Part shown: one piece after another, positions 1 to 8,716 of the stretch | Layout of the letters: each line of letters opens with the position of its first letter | Position numbering within the stretch: the first letter of the stretch is position 1 | Assembly: GCA_964625465.1 (NCBI GenBank) | Contig: CAZVFD010000002.1 | Coordinates: 65,750-129,749, forward strand | Length of the DNA: 64,000 bases | Reading direction: 5' to 3' | DNA from: CAZLFQ01 sp964625465 | Lineage (GTDB): Bacteria > Pseudomonadota > Alphaproteobacteria > Rickettsiales > Midichloriaceae | Notes under the pieces: model-generated | The model's database searches: none | Seen by the model: the letters and a program-made list of their open reading frames with translations, nothing else | What the model was told of the DNA's origin: nothing | Made by a program: the position numbers and the translations under genes

Positions 1-968
1 CATTGATAAAACACGGCATGAAAATAGAGGAAATAGCGCAAGCACTTTCTTATTATTGCGATGAACTACCAATTGATAAATTTATCTATTTATTTGATCA
101 CGGTTATACTCTAAAAAAAGAGAAAGGGACGTACAATTTAGCATGGCATATACTCGAAACTGATGAATCGATCAAATTCTTTTTGGATGCTGGACTAGAC
201 CCTAACACCTATATCGGAAAATACGGACTAGCACCTTTAAGTTATGTGGTAAGTTCTAATCATTCTAGTGCTTTAGAGAAAGTAAAGCTACTAATTGAAC
301 ATGGAGCTGACCCATTATTTGGTGCTGAGAAAGGGCATTCAGTCTTTCAGCAAAGTGGATGGATTTTTGCTGAGACATTTCCTGAAGATATGTACCCTAA
401 CAGTAAAGAAATTACTAAGCAAATATCAAAAGTTTTACTCGCAGCTACGCCAAGTCTACGTGGAGTTTCTGAATGGACATGTGGAATGTGCTACATTGAC
501 GATGAAAATTTTAATCTTTGTTACGTTAAAGAAGCAAATTTTGCGGAATGCACTCAGAACATAATAGAAAAACAGTATTGGAATTCAAAGAGTTTGGACT
601 ACAAGTTTGCTTTTCTGGTAGAGATAGGCTTTCTTGTTAGCTCTCTTTATATTGAACATAATCAACGTAATAAGGTATTTAGCGAGATAGACTACCACCC
701 AGTTTTCGAAGGGCAGAAACGTCATTTTGGATTATATGATCATTGTTATAACAACACTGAAACTGGTTACTACCATTTATCTGTTGTCACCGACGTAACT
801 CACATAGTCAACGATTACAGGTCTGAAGTTCTAAATGAGCTTGGAATTTTCGATCAAAGAATTGACAAATGCTACTTGGGCGTTAACGAGTTTGTAGATG
901 AACTTCTAATTTCCAAATATGCTACCTTCCAAGACATTACTCCACTAGTTTCTCTTCCAAGTTGCTAA
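1..968 (+). CDS. Ankyrin-repeat protein, 5'-truncated by window edge
   Basis: About 321 codons are visible and the frame is open to the first base, so the true start lies outside the window. Ankyrin-like units are recognisable near the visible N-terminus: KHGMKIEEI, FFLDAGLDPNTYIGKYGLAPL and VKLLIEHGADPLF, with the LLxxGADxN-type turn. The remaining ~200 residues show no motif I recognise and are rich in aromatic and acidic residues. Ankyrin proteins of intracellular Rickettsiales are often candidate host-interacting proteins, but nothing here proves secretion. It converges with clpB, whose stop codon lies 23 bp downstream. The ankyrin call is good; the function is unknown. Confidence 0.75.
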   Translation, partial: LIKHGMKIEEIAQALSYYCDELPIDKFIYLFDHGYTLKKEKGTYNLAWHILETDESIKFFLDAGLDPNTYIGKYGLAPLSYVVSSNHSSALEKVKLLIEHGADPLFGAEKGHSVFQQSGWIFAETFPEDMYPNSKEITKQISKVLLAATPSLRGVSEWTCGMCYIDDENFNLCYVKEANFAECTQNIIEKQYWNSKSLDYKFAFLVEIGFLVSSLYIEHNQRNKVFSEIDYHPVFEGQKRHFGLYDHCYNNTETGYYHLSVVTDVTHIVNDYRSEVLNELGIFDQRIDKCYLGVNEFVDELLISKYATFQDITPLVSLPSC

Positions 969-990
969 GCTGTTGAAGTCTAGCGAAACG

Positions 991-3561
991 CTAACCAACA
1001 TGAAAATGCTCACCCTTAGCAGAAACTTTTATGGAGCTTCCTTCTTTGATTTCACCTTTTAAGATTCTCTCCGCTAAAGCATTTTGCAGCTCTTGTTGAA
1101 TGACTCGTTTCAAAGGACGTGCACCGTAGACAGGGTCATAACCTTTATCTGTAAGTAACGTTTTGGCTTTTTTATCTAACGAAATAATAAAGCCTCTGTC
1201 TTTTAGCATGTCAGCAAGCCTTGCAATTTGTATTTCAACAATCGCATCCATATGCTTATGCTCTAACCTGTTAAACAGGATTATCTCATCTAGCCTGTTT
1301 AAAAACTCAGGTTTAAATGATGCACGCACTACATCCATCACTTGATCGCGAGCCGCATCAACTTTTGATCCATCTGGAAGTTTAGCAATGTATTCAGCAC
1401 CTAAATTCGATGTGAGAATTATTACAGTGTTTTTGAAATCAACTGTTCTACCTTGGCCGTCGGTAAGTCTACCTTCATCCAAAACTTGCAGTAGAACATT
1501 AAACACATCTGGGTGTGCTTTTTCAATTTCATCAAATAAAATCACCTGATAAGGCCTGCGTCTGACTGTTTCAGTCAAAACCCCGCCTTCATCATAACCA
1601 ACATATCCAGGAGGAGCGCCAATTAGTCTAGCAACCGAGTGCTTTTCCATATATTCAGACATATCAATGCGTACAATTGCCTTTTTATCATCAAATAAGA
1701 AATGGGCTAATGCTTTTGTAAGCTCTGTTTTACCAACGCCTGTTGGCCCTAGGAATAAAAAGGAGCCAATTGGTTTGTCATGATCAGCAAGCCCTGCGCG
1801 CGAACGCCTTACGGCATCTGATATTGACTTCAACGCATGGTCTTGGCCAACCACAAACTCGCGCAAGTGATCTTCCATTTTTACTAATTTTTCACGCTCA
1901 CCTTCGAGCATTTTATCAACCGGTATACCCGTCCATTTTGAAACGATAGATGCAATATCTTTTTCGGTCACTTCTTCTTGCAGCATTATCGATGCTTTGG
2001 TCTGATCAGATTCTTTCAACTTTTTCTCAAGATCGGGGATCCTGCCATACATAATTTCACCAGCCTTTGCTAAATCACCAGCACGCTGTGCAAGTTCAAG
2101 CTCAACTTTTGCAGCTTCGAGCTTCTCTTTGAGAGTTTTAATATCATTCAGCTTTAATTTTTGAGTCTGCCATTTACTGGTTAAATCGAGACTCTTCGCT
2201 TCAAGATCTTTTAACTCTTTCTTAATTGAATCTAAGCGCTTCTTAGCTGCTTCATCACTTTCTTTTTCTAAAGCCATGGCTTCAATTTTAAGCTGGATAA
2301 TTTCTCTATCTAGCTTATCAATCTCTTCTGGTTTGCTATCCACTTGCATACGCAACCTACTTGAAGCTTCGTCAACTAAATCGATTGCTTTATCCGGCAA
2401 AAACCTATCGGTGATATATCTATTAGAAAGTGTGGCTGCTGCAACTATTGCATTATCCGTAATCCTAATACCATGATGAACTTCATACTTTTCTTTTAAT
2501 CCACGCAGTATTGAAATTGTGTCCTCAACTGTTGGCTCAGACACAAATACTGTTTGGAATCTACGTGCAAGTGCTGCATCCTTCTCAATATGTTTTTGAT
2601 ATTCATCCAGCGTTGTTGCACCAATACAATGTAATTCACCACGTGCTAATGCTGGTTTTAGAAGGTTGGATGCATCCATAGCACCTTGTGTTGCTCCTGC
2701 GCCCACAATAGTATGTAATTCATCAATGAAGAGAATAATACCACCGCTACTTGCTGCAACTTCGTTTAGAACAGCTTTCAATCTTTCTTCAAATTCGCCA
2801 CGATATTTTGCGCCCGCAATTAATGCACCCAAGTCTAATACCAATAATTTTTGGTTTTTCAAACTTTCCGGTGCATCACCTGCGATAATTCTTTGCGCCA
2901 AGCCTTCTGCAATTGCCGTCTTACCCACTCCTGGTTCACCGATTAATACTGGGTTATTCTTTGTTCTACGCGATAAAACCTGCATGGTTCTACGAATTTC
3001 TTCATCACGGCCAATTACAGGGTCAAGCTTTCCTTGTCTTGCTTGTTCGGTTAGATCTTTTGCATATTTTTTTAGAGCCTCAAAGCCTTCTTCAGCATGC
3101 TGAGTATCGGCAGTTCTGCCTTTGCGCATTTCATCTATTGCTGCTGTAAGCTTTGCTTCGGTTACTCCAGCATCTTTTAGTATATTACAAGCCTCACTGC
3201 CTTTAAGCGCAATTAGAGCCTGCAACATCCTTTCTAAGGTAACAAAACTATCTCCTGCTTTTTTTGCTAAATCTTCAGCTTTTTCAAATAATTTCGCTGT
3301 ATCCGGATCTAAGTATATTTGACCTGCCCCGCCGCCTGTAACGCTGGGCAACTTGCCTAAAGAAACAGTAATTTTGCTTTCAATAGCGCCGAAGTTACCG
3401 CCCGCCGCAGTTATAAGGTCTCTTATGATACCATCTTCGTCATCTACCAAAGCTTTAAGCACATGAACAGGCGTAAACTTCTGGTGCCCGGCTGCAACAG
3501 CAGAGTTTTGCGCTTTTTGAACAATACTTTTAGACTTGTCTGTATATTTATCGAAATTCAT
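991..3561 (-). CDS. clpB: ATP-dependent disaggregase ClpB
   Basis: The 856-residue product has the full ClpB layout: an N-terminal Clp repeat domain (about 1-145), a first AAA+ module with Walker A GEPGVGKT near residue 205, a long coiled-coil middle domain (about 400-530), and a second AAA+ module with Walker A GPTGVGKT near residue 605. The length matches the family (about 857). ClpB works with DnaK/DnaJ/GrpE to pull apart aggregated protein in the cytoplasm, especially after heat stress. The middle domain separates it from ClpA and ClpC. A candidate promoter lies just upstream on the minus strand at 3585-3614. The upstream unknown gene ends 60 bp away. Confidence 0.97.
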   Translation of the reverse strand: MNFDKYTDKSKSIVQKAQNSAVAAGHQKFTPVHVLKALVDDEDGIIRDLITAAGGNFGAIESKITVSLGKLPSVTGGGAGQIYLDPDTAKLFEKAEDLAKKAGDSFVTLERMLQALIALKGSEACNILKDAGVTEAKLTAAIDEMRKGRTADTQHAEEGFEALKKYAKDLTEQARQGKLDPVIGRDEEIRRTMQVLSRRTKNNPVLIGEPGVGKTAIAEGLAQRIIAGDAPESLKNQKLLVLDLGALIAGAKYRGEFEERLKAVLNEVAASSGGIILFIDELHTIVGAGATQGAMDASNLLKPALARGELHCIGATTLDEYQKHIEKDAALARRFQTVFVSEPTVEDTISILRGLKEKYEVHHGIRITDNAIVAAATLSNRYITDRFLPDKAIDLVDEASSRLRMQVDSKPEEIDKLDREIIQLKIEAMALEKESDEAAKKRLDSIKKELKDLEAKSLDLTSKWQTQKLKLNDIKTLKEKLEAAKVELELAQRAGDLAKAGEIMYGRIPDLEKKLKESDQTKASIMLQEEVTEKDIASIVSKWTGIPVDKMLEGEREKLVKMEDHLREFVVGQDHALKSISDAVRRSRAGLADHDKPIGSFLFLGPTGVGKTELTKALAHFLFDDKKAIVRIDMSEYMEKHSVARLIGAPPGYVGYDEGGVLTETVRRRPYQVILFDEIEKAHPDVFNVLLQVLDEGRLTDGQGRTVDFKNTVIILTSNLGAEYIAKLPDGSKVDAARDQVMDVVRASFKPEFLNRLDEIILFNRLEHKHMDAIVEIQIARLADMLKDRGFIISLDKKAKTLLTDKGYDPVYGARPLKRVIQQELQNALAERILKGEIKEGSSIKVSAKGEHFHVG

Positions 3562-3584
3562 AACCGTTCCTCTGATCTATAACC

Positions 3585-3614
3585 ATTATATAGAGCGGGT
3601 TATTTGAATTTCAA
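3585..3614 (-). promoter_or_regulatory. Candidate promoter of clpB
   Basis: Read on the minus strand there is a TTGAAA -35-like box (3609-3614), an 18-bp spacer and a perfect TATAAT -10 box (3585-3590), 24 bp before the clpB start codon. A GAGG ribosome-binding site follows. TTGAAA also resembles the heat-shock (sigma-32) -35 CTTGAAA, but the -10 is of the vegetative type, so heat control is not shown. Confidence 0.45.
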
Positions 3615-3621
3615 CTGTGTA

Positions 3622-4485
3622 TTAGCAAGTGATTCCAAATGCTGCTCCACGCTTGTGATTTGACGACAATATCTTATGATAAACATCTTTTAGAATATTA
3701 TCTGCATTTGGATCAAGTCTTAACTGTTCCGCATAGCATAAAGCATCTAACGGAGTTAGTTCTCCATTTCTTATAAGCTCTCTAGTCTCTTTTCTAGTTA
3801 ACAGTTGGAAGGTTGAATCTTCATCTTTCCCGTGCAGTCCAAACCTATTATATCTTTCGACAAAACCTTTCACATCTTCATAATAGAAAAATCCTTCTTC
3901 TTTTAGGCCATATAAATGAGAGGGTCTGCCTGTTACATTCAAAAAATCCCAAAGTGCAACTCCTTGTCTATAGACCTCCCCATTTTTGTATAAGTTCATT
4001 AATTCTTCTTTTGTCTCACATCTATCGTCACTGAAGGTAATTGCTTTGGTAATACCGTCTCTAATTCCTATAGCGAATTTCAAGAAAGAATTATCATAAT
4101 TTTTTTGCATGGTTTTGTTACCTTGAATGAAAAACGTTGCTAGATTTTCACGGAACATTGCAGGATCTACACCTATCAATCGCGCAGCTTCTTTGCATAT
4201 TTCAAATGTCCGATCGCTATTAACTTGCTTCACGATTTGCTTAATATTTGAGATACCTGAGCTAGGATATGAAAATTTAGGTTTCTTTTCTTCTATAGCA
4301 CGAAACATATTCTTTATCTTTGCTCTTGAATTACCATCAATATGTCTCATTGCCGTTGATGATGAAAAATGTATTGCTGGATTATAAGAGCTGCCAAAAC
4401 CAATATGAGATAGGCTTGCTGCTGATAAGCTACCCACATTTCTAAATATAGAACTTCCAATTGCAGAATTGAATCTTGATAACAT
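3622..4485 (-). CDS. Hypothetical protein with basic, Ser/Ala-rich N-terminus
   Basis: The 287-residue protein is not recognised. The first ~49 residues contain Arg, Ser, Ala, Gly and aromatic residues but no Asp or Glu, starting MLSRFNSAIGSSIFRNVG. This is unlike a Sec signal peptide, since there is no long hydrophobic core, and resembles an organelle-targeting presequence. From residue 50 on the protein is charged and mainly helical, with no transmembrane segment. A Leu/Glu-rich region near the C-terminus (TRKETRELIRNGELTPLDAL) could form helices. It stands alone, with 60 bp to clpB downstream and 81 bp to the 185-residue gene upstream. A host-directed effector is one possibility; a lineage-specific cytoplasmic protein is equally possible. 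Confidence 0.6.
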   Translation of the reverse strand: MLSRFNSAIGSSIFRNVGSLSAASLSHIGFGSSYNPAIHFSSSTAMRHIDGNSRAKIKNMFRAIEEKKPKFSYPSSGISNIKQIVKQVNSDRTFEICKEAARLIGVDPAMFRENLATFFIQGNKTMQKNYDNSFLKFAIGIRDGITKAITFSDDRCETKEELMNLYKNGEVYRQGVALWDFLNVTGRPSHLYGLKEEGFFYYEDVKGFVERYNRFGLHGKDEDSTFQLLTRKETRELIRNGELTPLDALCYAEQLRLDPNADNILKDVYHKILSSNHKRGAAFGITC

Positions 4486-4566
4486 AATTACTCCAAAAAT
4501 TTTGAGTCATTCTTAGAGCATCTATTTCAAAATGTAAACCTGAATCGTAATTTTATTAGTTATATA

Positions 4567-5124
4567 TCAACCCCCATCGCGAGGTGGTAACTTTTTCTCA
4601 GCTTCCTTCTCTTTTCTTTGCTTAGCTTCTTCTGTAATTGGAGTGGATTGAGATTTCACATCTCCACTTTTCTCGCTATGAGCACCTGAATGCTTTAAGG
4701 CTTCGGCTGCCTCTCTAAGTGCTTTTGACATTTCATTTAAAACACTCGTTTCTTCACCCAATGCCATGGGCTTTATTTTTTCTAAAGGCTTAGTATCTTG
4801 TTTTTTTTCTTCTGATTGTTGCTTTTCGTTTGCTGCTTCTTTTTCTTTCCTATGTTCAAATAATTCACGGAGTTGATTGAGTTCAACTCCCTTTTGCTCC
4901 AATTTACCTATAAGCTTATTTACATTAGCGCCAGTAGCTTTTTCCTTGCCAGCGTCTTCCAATTCTTTTTGATTCATTACCCCACTTTTTGCTGCTGCTG
5001 AGATTAGCATTTCTTCTTGGTTTTTTGGTGAGTTAATAATATCACCGATAGTTCTCTCCTTTTCAGTCTGAGGCTTGTTTTCGGCGGATTGCTCGCCTCT
5101 ATCAAATAGCTTATCTTTATCCAT
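4567..5124 (-). CDS. Hypothetical hydrophilic Lys/Glu-rich protein
   Basis: The 185-residue protein is highly charged, rich in Lys, Glu and Gln, and lacks hydrophobic segments. Residues about 75-115 and 165-180 are low-complexity K/E stretches and are likely to be coiled coil or disordered. It ends in PPRDGG. No domain is recognised. The start codon overlaps the stop codon of the TPR-like gene by one base, so the two are probably translated together as the end of the run secretin, permease, TPR-like, this gene. The conserved position suggests a link to that envelope cluster, but no function can be given. Confidence 0.6.
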   Translation of the reverse strand: MDKDKLFDRGEQSAENKPQTEKERTIGDIINSPKNQEEMLISAAAKSGVMNQKELEDAGKEKATGANVNKLIGKLEQKGVELNQLRELFEHRKEKEAANEKQQSEEKKQDTKPLEKIKPMALGEETSVLNEMSKALREAAEALKHSGAHSEKSGDVKSQSTPITEEAKQRKEKEAEKKLPPRDGG

Positions 5125-5936
5125 TATTTTTTCGTATTTTGTTTTGGACGCAGAGTGGTATAAACATCATTTTCTTTCGGAGATGTTGGATCAGGGTACA
5201 GAGGTTCCACATCCAAGACCTTAGGCTCTTTATTGATGTGATCTTTGAGGAAGCCTAATCGTTCTTTGATAAAATTGTTCATATAATTAATTTCACCTTG
5301 TGAGTAGTCATCATAACGATTGGCAATATCGCTTAGTACTTCAAGCGCTAATTCTTTTTCACCCAACTTAGCATAAAGTATTGCTGGCATTTGTTGTGCC
5401 CATCTTGGCATATGGGCATCCTTAGTGTTTGAAAGTTTAAATGCTAAACGAAGGGCGAGGTTGCTGTCTTTTAACTTAAATTCGGCAATATTTACCGCCA
5501 TAGCCAGCCACCACCACTTGTATTTAGGCAATTTGTCATAATGTTTTTCTAGGTAATCAACTATATATATATTATCTTCTACTTTTTGAGTGTTACTATA
5601 GTAATATGATGCAATTGACGGCACAAAATTAGATTTGTAATCTAGTTCATCAAGTAAGACCATCCATTTTTGTAGCAGTTTATAATCATAGTTTTTTAGG
5701 GCAGTAAACCTACCGAATGAATCACCAGAGTTTTGTAAGTTTAATGCAAGATATCTAAAATAAAATTGTTCATCCCCCAATGCTGCAATGCGTGCTTCAT
5801 TCAAGGTAGGAACCGCGTCCAATATACCTAATGATGGGGTGTGTTTTTCAGTATAAGTCCAGCCAAAAACCTGTAAACAAACAAATAAAAATAGGAAGGC
5901 ATTAATTCTTTGTTTTATCAGTTCATAATAAGTCAT
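5124..5936 (-). CDS. TPR-like helical protein with N-terminal membrane anchor
   Basis: The 270-residue product has one hydrophobic segment at about residues 11-27 (NAFLFLFVCLQVFGW), which may be an uncleaved signal anchor. The rest looks like a helical-hairpin solenoid: EFKLKDSNLALRLAFKLSN and LYAKLGEKELALEVLSDIANRY fit the TPR pattern of paired helices with small residues at the turn. The C-terminal tail is Pro/Lys-rich. The gene lies 8 bp downstream of the permease gene and overlaps the next gene by one base, indicating one operon. A scaffold role in the envelope next to the permease and secretin is an inference from context only. Confidence 0.55.
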   Translation of the reverse strand: MTYYELIKQRINAFLFLFVCLQVFGWTYTEKHTPSLGILDAVPTLNEARIAALGDEQFYFRYLALNLQNSGDSFGRFTALKNYDYKLLQKWMVLLDELDYKSNFVPSIASYYYSNTQKVEDNIYIVDYLEKHYDKLPKYKWWWLAMAVNIAEFKLKDSNLALRLAFKLSNTKDAHMPRWAQQMPAILYAKLGEKELALEVLSDIANRYDDYSQGEINYMNNFIKERLGFLKDHINKEPKVLDVEPLYPDPTSPKENDVYTTLRPKQNTKK

Positions 5937-5944
5937 GTTCGTCT

Positions 5945-6727
5945 CTAAAACTGCTTTCTTACAAAATCAAAAGCTCCCACTGCAACTAATAAAGGTATAT
6001 ATATCAATGATGAGCCCAAGAATAAAAGGTATAAATTAAAATCCTCTAAGCCATAGACTAACCACTCGCTTTTAGCGAACATGTCGAGGCGAGGAATGAA
6101 AATTCCGATCACAGAAAGAATTTGTTCAGAAACTCTACCAATAAAAGTAGCATGCCCCATCGATACAGGGTTATGCATTGATACCAAGAAGAATCCGAAA
6201 ATTCTGCTCATGAAGTAGAAGGCAAATGTCGCCATTACAGAAGTCACAGCGCTGTGAAGAATTAAAGAGCAAAATAGTGCAAATGCGACTACAATCAGGC
6301 TTTCGTAAAAGAGGCTTATACACCAGTACATTATTCCTAGCGTATTCACCCAGATTACTCCAGTAAGGCCTAATATATAAAACAAAAAGAAAAGAGGTAG
6401 GATTAAAGTAAATGCTAACAGTGCGAAAGCAGCGTAATACGCAAGAATAAAATTCACTCTGCTTATAGGTCTGGTTAAAATTAGTTCAATTTCTTTGTTA
6501 TCAAACGATCTTCTGACGTGGAAGCATACAAAAAGAATAAGTCCAATGTTGATGATCATCCTGCAAGTTCCACCAATGTAGGCGGTAGACATCAAACCTT
6601 CTTCGGATAGTGCAGTACCACCTAAGAAAATTGACAAGCATACAGCCATCATTGCTAATAACAATATACCTAAGTAAAGCCAATCCCTTATTGCAGTTAG
6701 GATTGTGAACCTTATTATACTATTCAT
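5945..6727 (-). CDS. ABC-2-type transporter permease
   Basis: The 260-residue protein is very hydrophobic with about six predicted membrane segments. After the second segment it has a cytoplasmic stretch (VRRSFDNKEIELILTRPISR) typical of ABC-2-type permeases, where the membrane protein meets its ATPase. No ATPase gene is adjacent, so the nucleotide-binding partner must be encoded elsewhere if this is a transporter. It sits between the secretin gene (22 bp upstream) and a TPR-like gene (8 bp downstream), probably in one operon. The family assignment is moderately sure; the substrate is unknown. Confidence 0.6.
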   Translation of the reverse strand: MNSIIRFTILTAIRDWLYLGILLLAMMAVCLSIFLGGTALSEEGLMSTAYIGGTCRMIINIGLILFVCFHVRRSFDNKEIELILTRPISRVNFILAYYAAFALLAFTLILPLFFLFYILGLTGVIWVNTLGIMYWCISLFYESLIVVAFALFCSLILHSAVTSVMATFAFYFMSRIFGFFLVSMHNPVSMGHATFIGRVSEQILSVIGIFIPRLDMFAKSEWLVYGLEDFNLYLLFLGSSLIYIPLLVAVGAFDFVRKQF

Positions 6728-6749
6728 TTATCGTCTCTCTTCTTTGAAT

Positions 6750-8621
6750 TTAAAATACTAACGGTCTAGGATCCTGAGTAAATGTCTCATAAATCTTCTT
6801 ATCTTGTTTATGATAATTACTACGTGCAGGAACAATTGTTGCCTGCATAAGGATCACTGTTTCGGTGATATTTGATGTCTTACCAACTTGCTTCGCTAAG
6901 TTGCCAAAAAATGGTACTTCTTGCAAGAATGGTACGCCAATATCGCCTGATTCATCAGAATGTTGGATGATACCACCAATTATCATAACATCGCCACTTC
7001 TAGCTTTAAGTACGGTATCCAATTCTCTTACTTGTACAATTGGTATGTTGTTATCAGGTAGATCGGTAATAATTACACCTGTTGAGGATCTCGGAGCATT
7101 TAATTTAATAGATGGATCTTTAATGTCCCCCAGTTTGCTAGTTAGGGTAGGGCGTACATGCAGGGTAACTTCCTGAGTCTCTAAATTGATTGATGGTTGT
7201 ATCGCCAAAATAACCCCAAGTGGTACTGTATTTAGAGTTGTTGTAAATGTAGACGATGTAGTAGTGGCGTTTGCCCCCCCAGTTGAAGTTGTAGTAGTAG
7301 GAGTAGCTGTAATACTGAAGTAAGGTTGATTGGTAGCAAATGTCAATACAGCTTGCTGGTTGTTTACGATTGTTACCCTTGGGTTTGATAATGTTCTAGT
7401 AATACCAAAACCTTGTAAAAACTCCATAAATCCTGAAACGCTATTTGCTTTGTTTGGCTTAAAGAAATTCAATCTATCAGCTGCTACAGTGCCAGCTAAA
7501 ACACCAGTAGGTAATTTGTCAGCGGTGGTTGTAACTTGGTGAACTGGGCTCAGACTAAAAGTCTCACTAGCTAATTTTGACCAGTTGATGCCTGTAGCAT
7601 AATCTTCACGTAATTTAACTTCTATAATCTTCGCTTCAATTAACACCTGTGATGAAGAGCTATTCATGACGATGTCTAAGAACTTTTCAATTGATTTATG
7701 CTTCCTAAATGTAGTCATGACGCTTATGATGCCTGCTTGTTTATTAACAGAATAAGATGAGCCATCACCTGTAGAAGTTGTAGCATCAGAATCTTCATCA
7801 TCTGCAGCGGCTGTACCAGTATCTTTTTTGATCGAAGCAGATGCGGCCTCAACTATAGATTCAATGTTTTTCTCAACAGCAGTCCATAAGTCACCATCAT
7901 ATTCAGAAGAGATTGAGTTGGAAGAGCCCGATGTTATACTTCCAGAACTTGCGCTACCAGATGAAGAGCCAGAAGAAGATGATGAGGACGAAGATGATGA
8001 GCCACCACTACCACTAGAAGAAGAGCCTGTAGAAGTTTTAGTATCAATCGTTCCCTTGCTAGATCTGACTAGGTTCAAGTAGTCAACGTTATAGTGAACT
8101 AAGTAAGGGTGGTCTCTAACGACTTTTAAAACACCATTATCGATGGTGTATTTCAAATCTGCTAAATCTGCAACCATCTCTAAAACTTCGCCAACATTTC
8201 TGTTTTGTACGCTTAGAATAATCCCGCCACTAATATTTGGATCTAATGCTAATTCAAGTTCTGCTAATCTTGCTAGTTCTTGTAATACATCTTTTAGATC
8301 AATTGTTTCTGTAATTGCTAATGAAATTTTCTTGCTACTATTGATTTCTGGTGCATCTGGTGCCAAAACTGTCGATGCCAAAGGTGGAATTGGAGCATTT
8401 TCTTCAATGCCAGTTCTCTCTTTTGCTTTTTGCCTTTCTGGTCTTAATGCTTCGCGCACATCGTCACGGGTTAGATCTCCTTTCCAATCAATTGGATCTC
8501 TAGCTGCTTTTTCAATATTTTTCCCAAATTCGCCTGGCGCGCAAGTAGTTAAAAAGAAAGCCAAACTTAATAAAACAAATTTAATACTGCCTTTAACCAT
8601 ATTTACCAAAACCCTATACAT
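6750..8621 (-). CDS. Secretin of the PilQ/MshL/GspD family, lipoprotein
   Basis: The 623-residue product is a secretin, the outer-membrane ring of type II secretion or type IV pilus systems. It has a lipoprotein-like signal (FVLLSLAFFLTTCAPG, Cys about 27), an N-domain with the STN-like pattern (SLAITETIDLKDVLQELA, about 100-170), a Ser/Gly low-complexity linker (about 195-240) and a C-terminal secretin domain with VMIIGGIIQHSDESGDIGVP and the family signature VPFLQEVPFFGNLAK (about 560-590). The arrangement most resembles MshL. No pilin, ATPase or inner-membrane platform gene of such a system is in the window. An ABC-2 permease and TPR-like protein follow in the same operon. Confidence 0.8.
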   Translation of the reverse strand: MYRVLVNMVKGSIKFVLLSLAFFLTTCAPGEFGKNIEKAARDPIDWKGDLTRDDVREALRPERQKAKERTGIEENAPIPPLASTVLAPDAPEINSSKKISLAITETIDLKDVLQELARLAELELALDPNISGGIILSVQNRNVGEVLEMVADLADLKYTIDNGVLKVVRDHPYLVHYNVDYLNLVRSSKGTIDTKTSTGSSSSGSGGSSSSSSSSSSGSSSGSASSGSITSGSSNSISSEYDGDLWTAVEKNIESIVEAASASIKKDTGTAAADDEDSDATTSTGDGSSYSVNKQAGIISVMTTFRKHKSIEKFLDIVMNSSSSQVLIEAKIIEVKLREDYATGINWSKLASETFSLSPVHQVTTTADKLPTGVLAGTVAADRLNFFKPNKANSVSGFMEFLQGFGITRTLSNPRVTIVNNQQAVLTFATNQPYFSITATPTTTTSTGGANATTTSSTFTTTLNTVPLGVILAIQPSINLETQEVTLHVRPTLTSKLGDIKDPSIKLNAPRSSTGVIITDLPDNNIPIVQVRELDTVLKARSGDVMIIGGIIQHSDESGDIGVPFLQEVPFFGNLAKQVGKTSNITETVILMQATIVPARSNYHKQDKKIYETFTQDPRPLVF

Positions 8622-8716
8622 ATAAAACTAAGCCTATATTACGACTGTAGGAATAAATTTTATATATATCAAGAAAAAAGTCTTAATTTTAGCCAAGAAG
8701 AAATATCTGTGATTTT

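Noticed and set aside
2666..3103. 145-codon open frame opposite clpB
   Set aside because: It lies wholly inside a well-supported clpB gene on the other strand, has no recognisable domain, and is a shadow of the coding bias there. The same holds for most short frames opposite lon, gyrA, the ankyrin gene and the secretin gene.
7940..8040. Ser/Gly low-complexity stretch of the secretin as a separate repeat element or CRISPR-like array
   Set aside because: It is a simple codon run of Ser and Gly inside one frame, without spacers or conserved repeat units.
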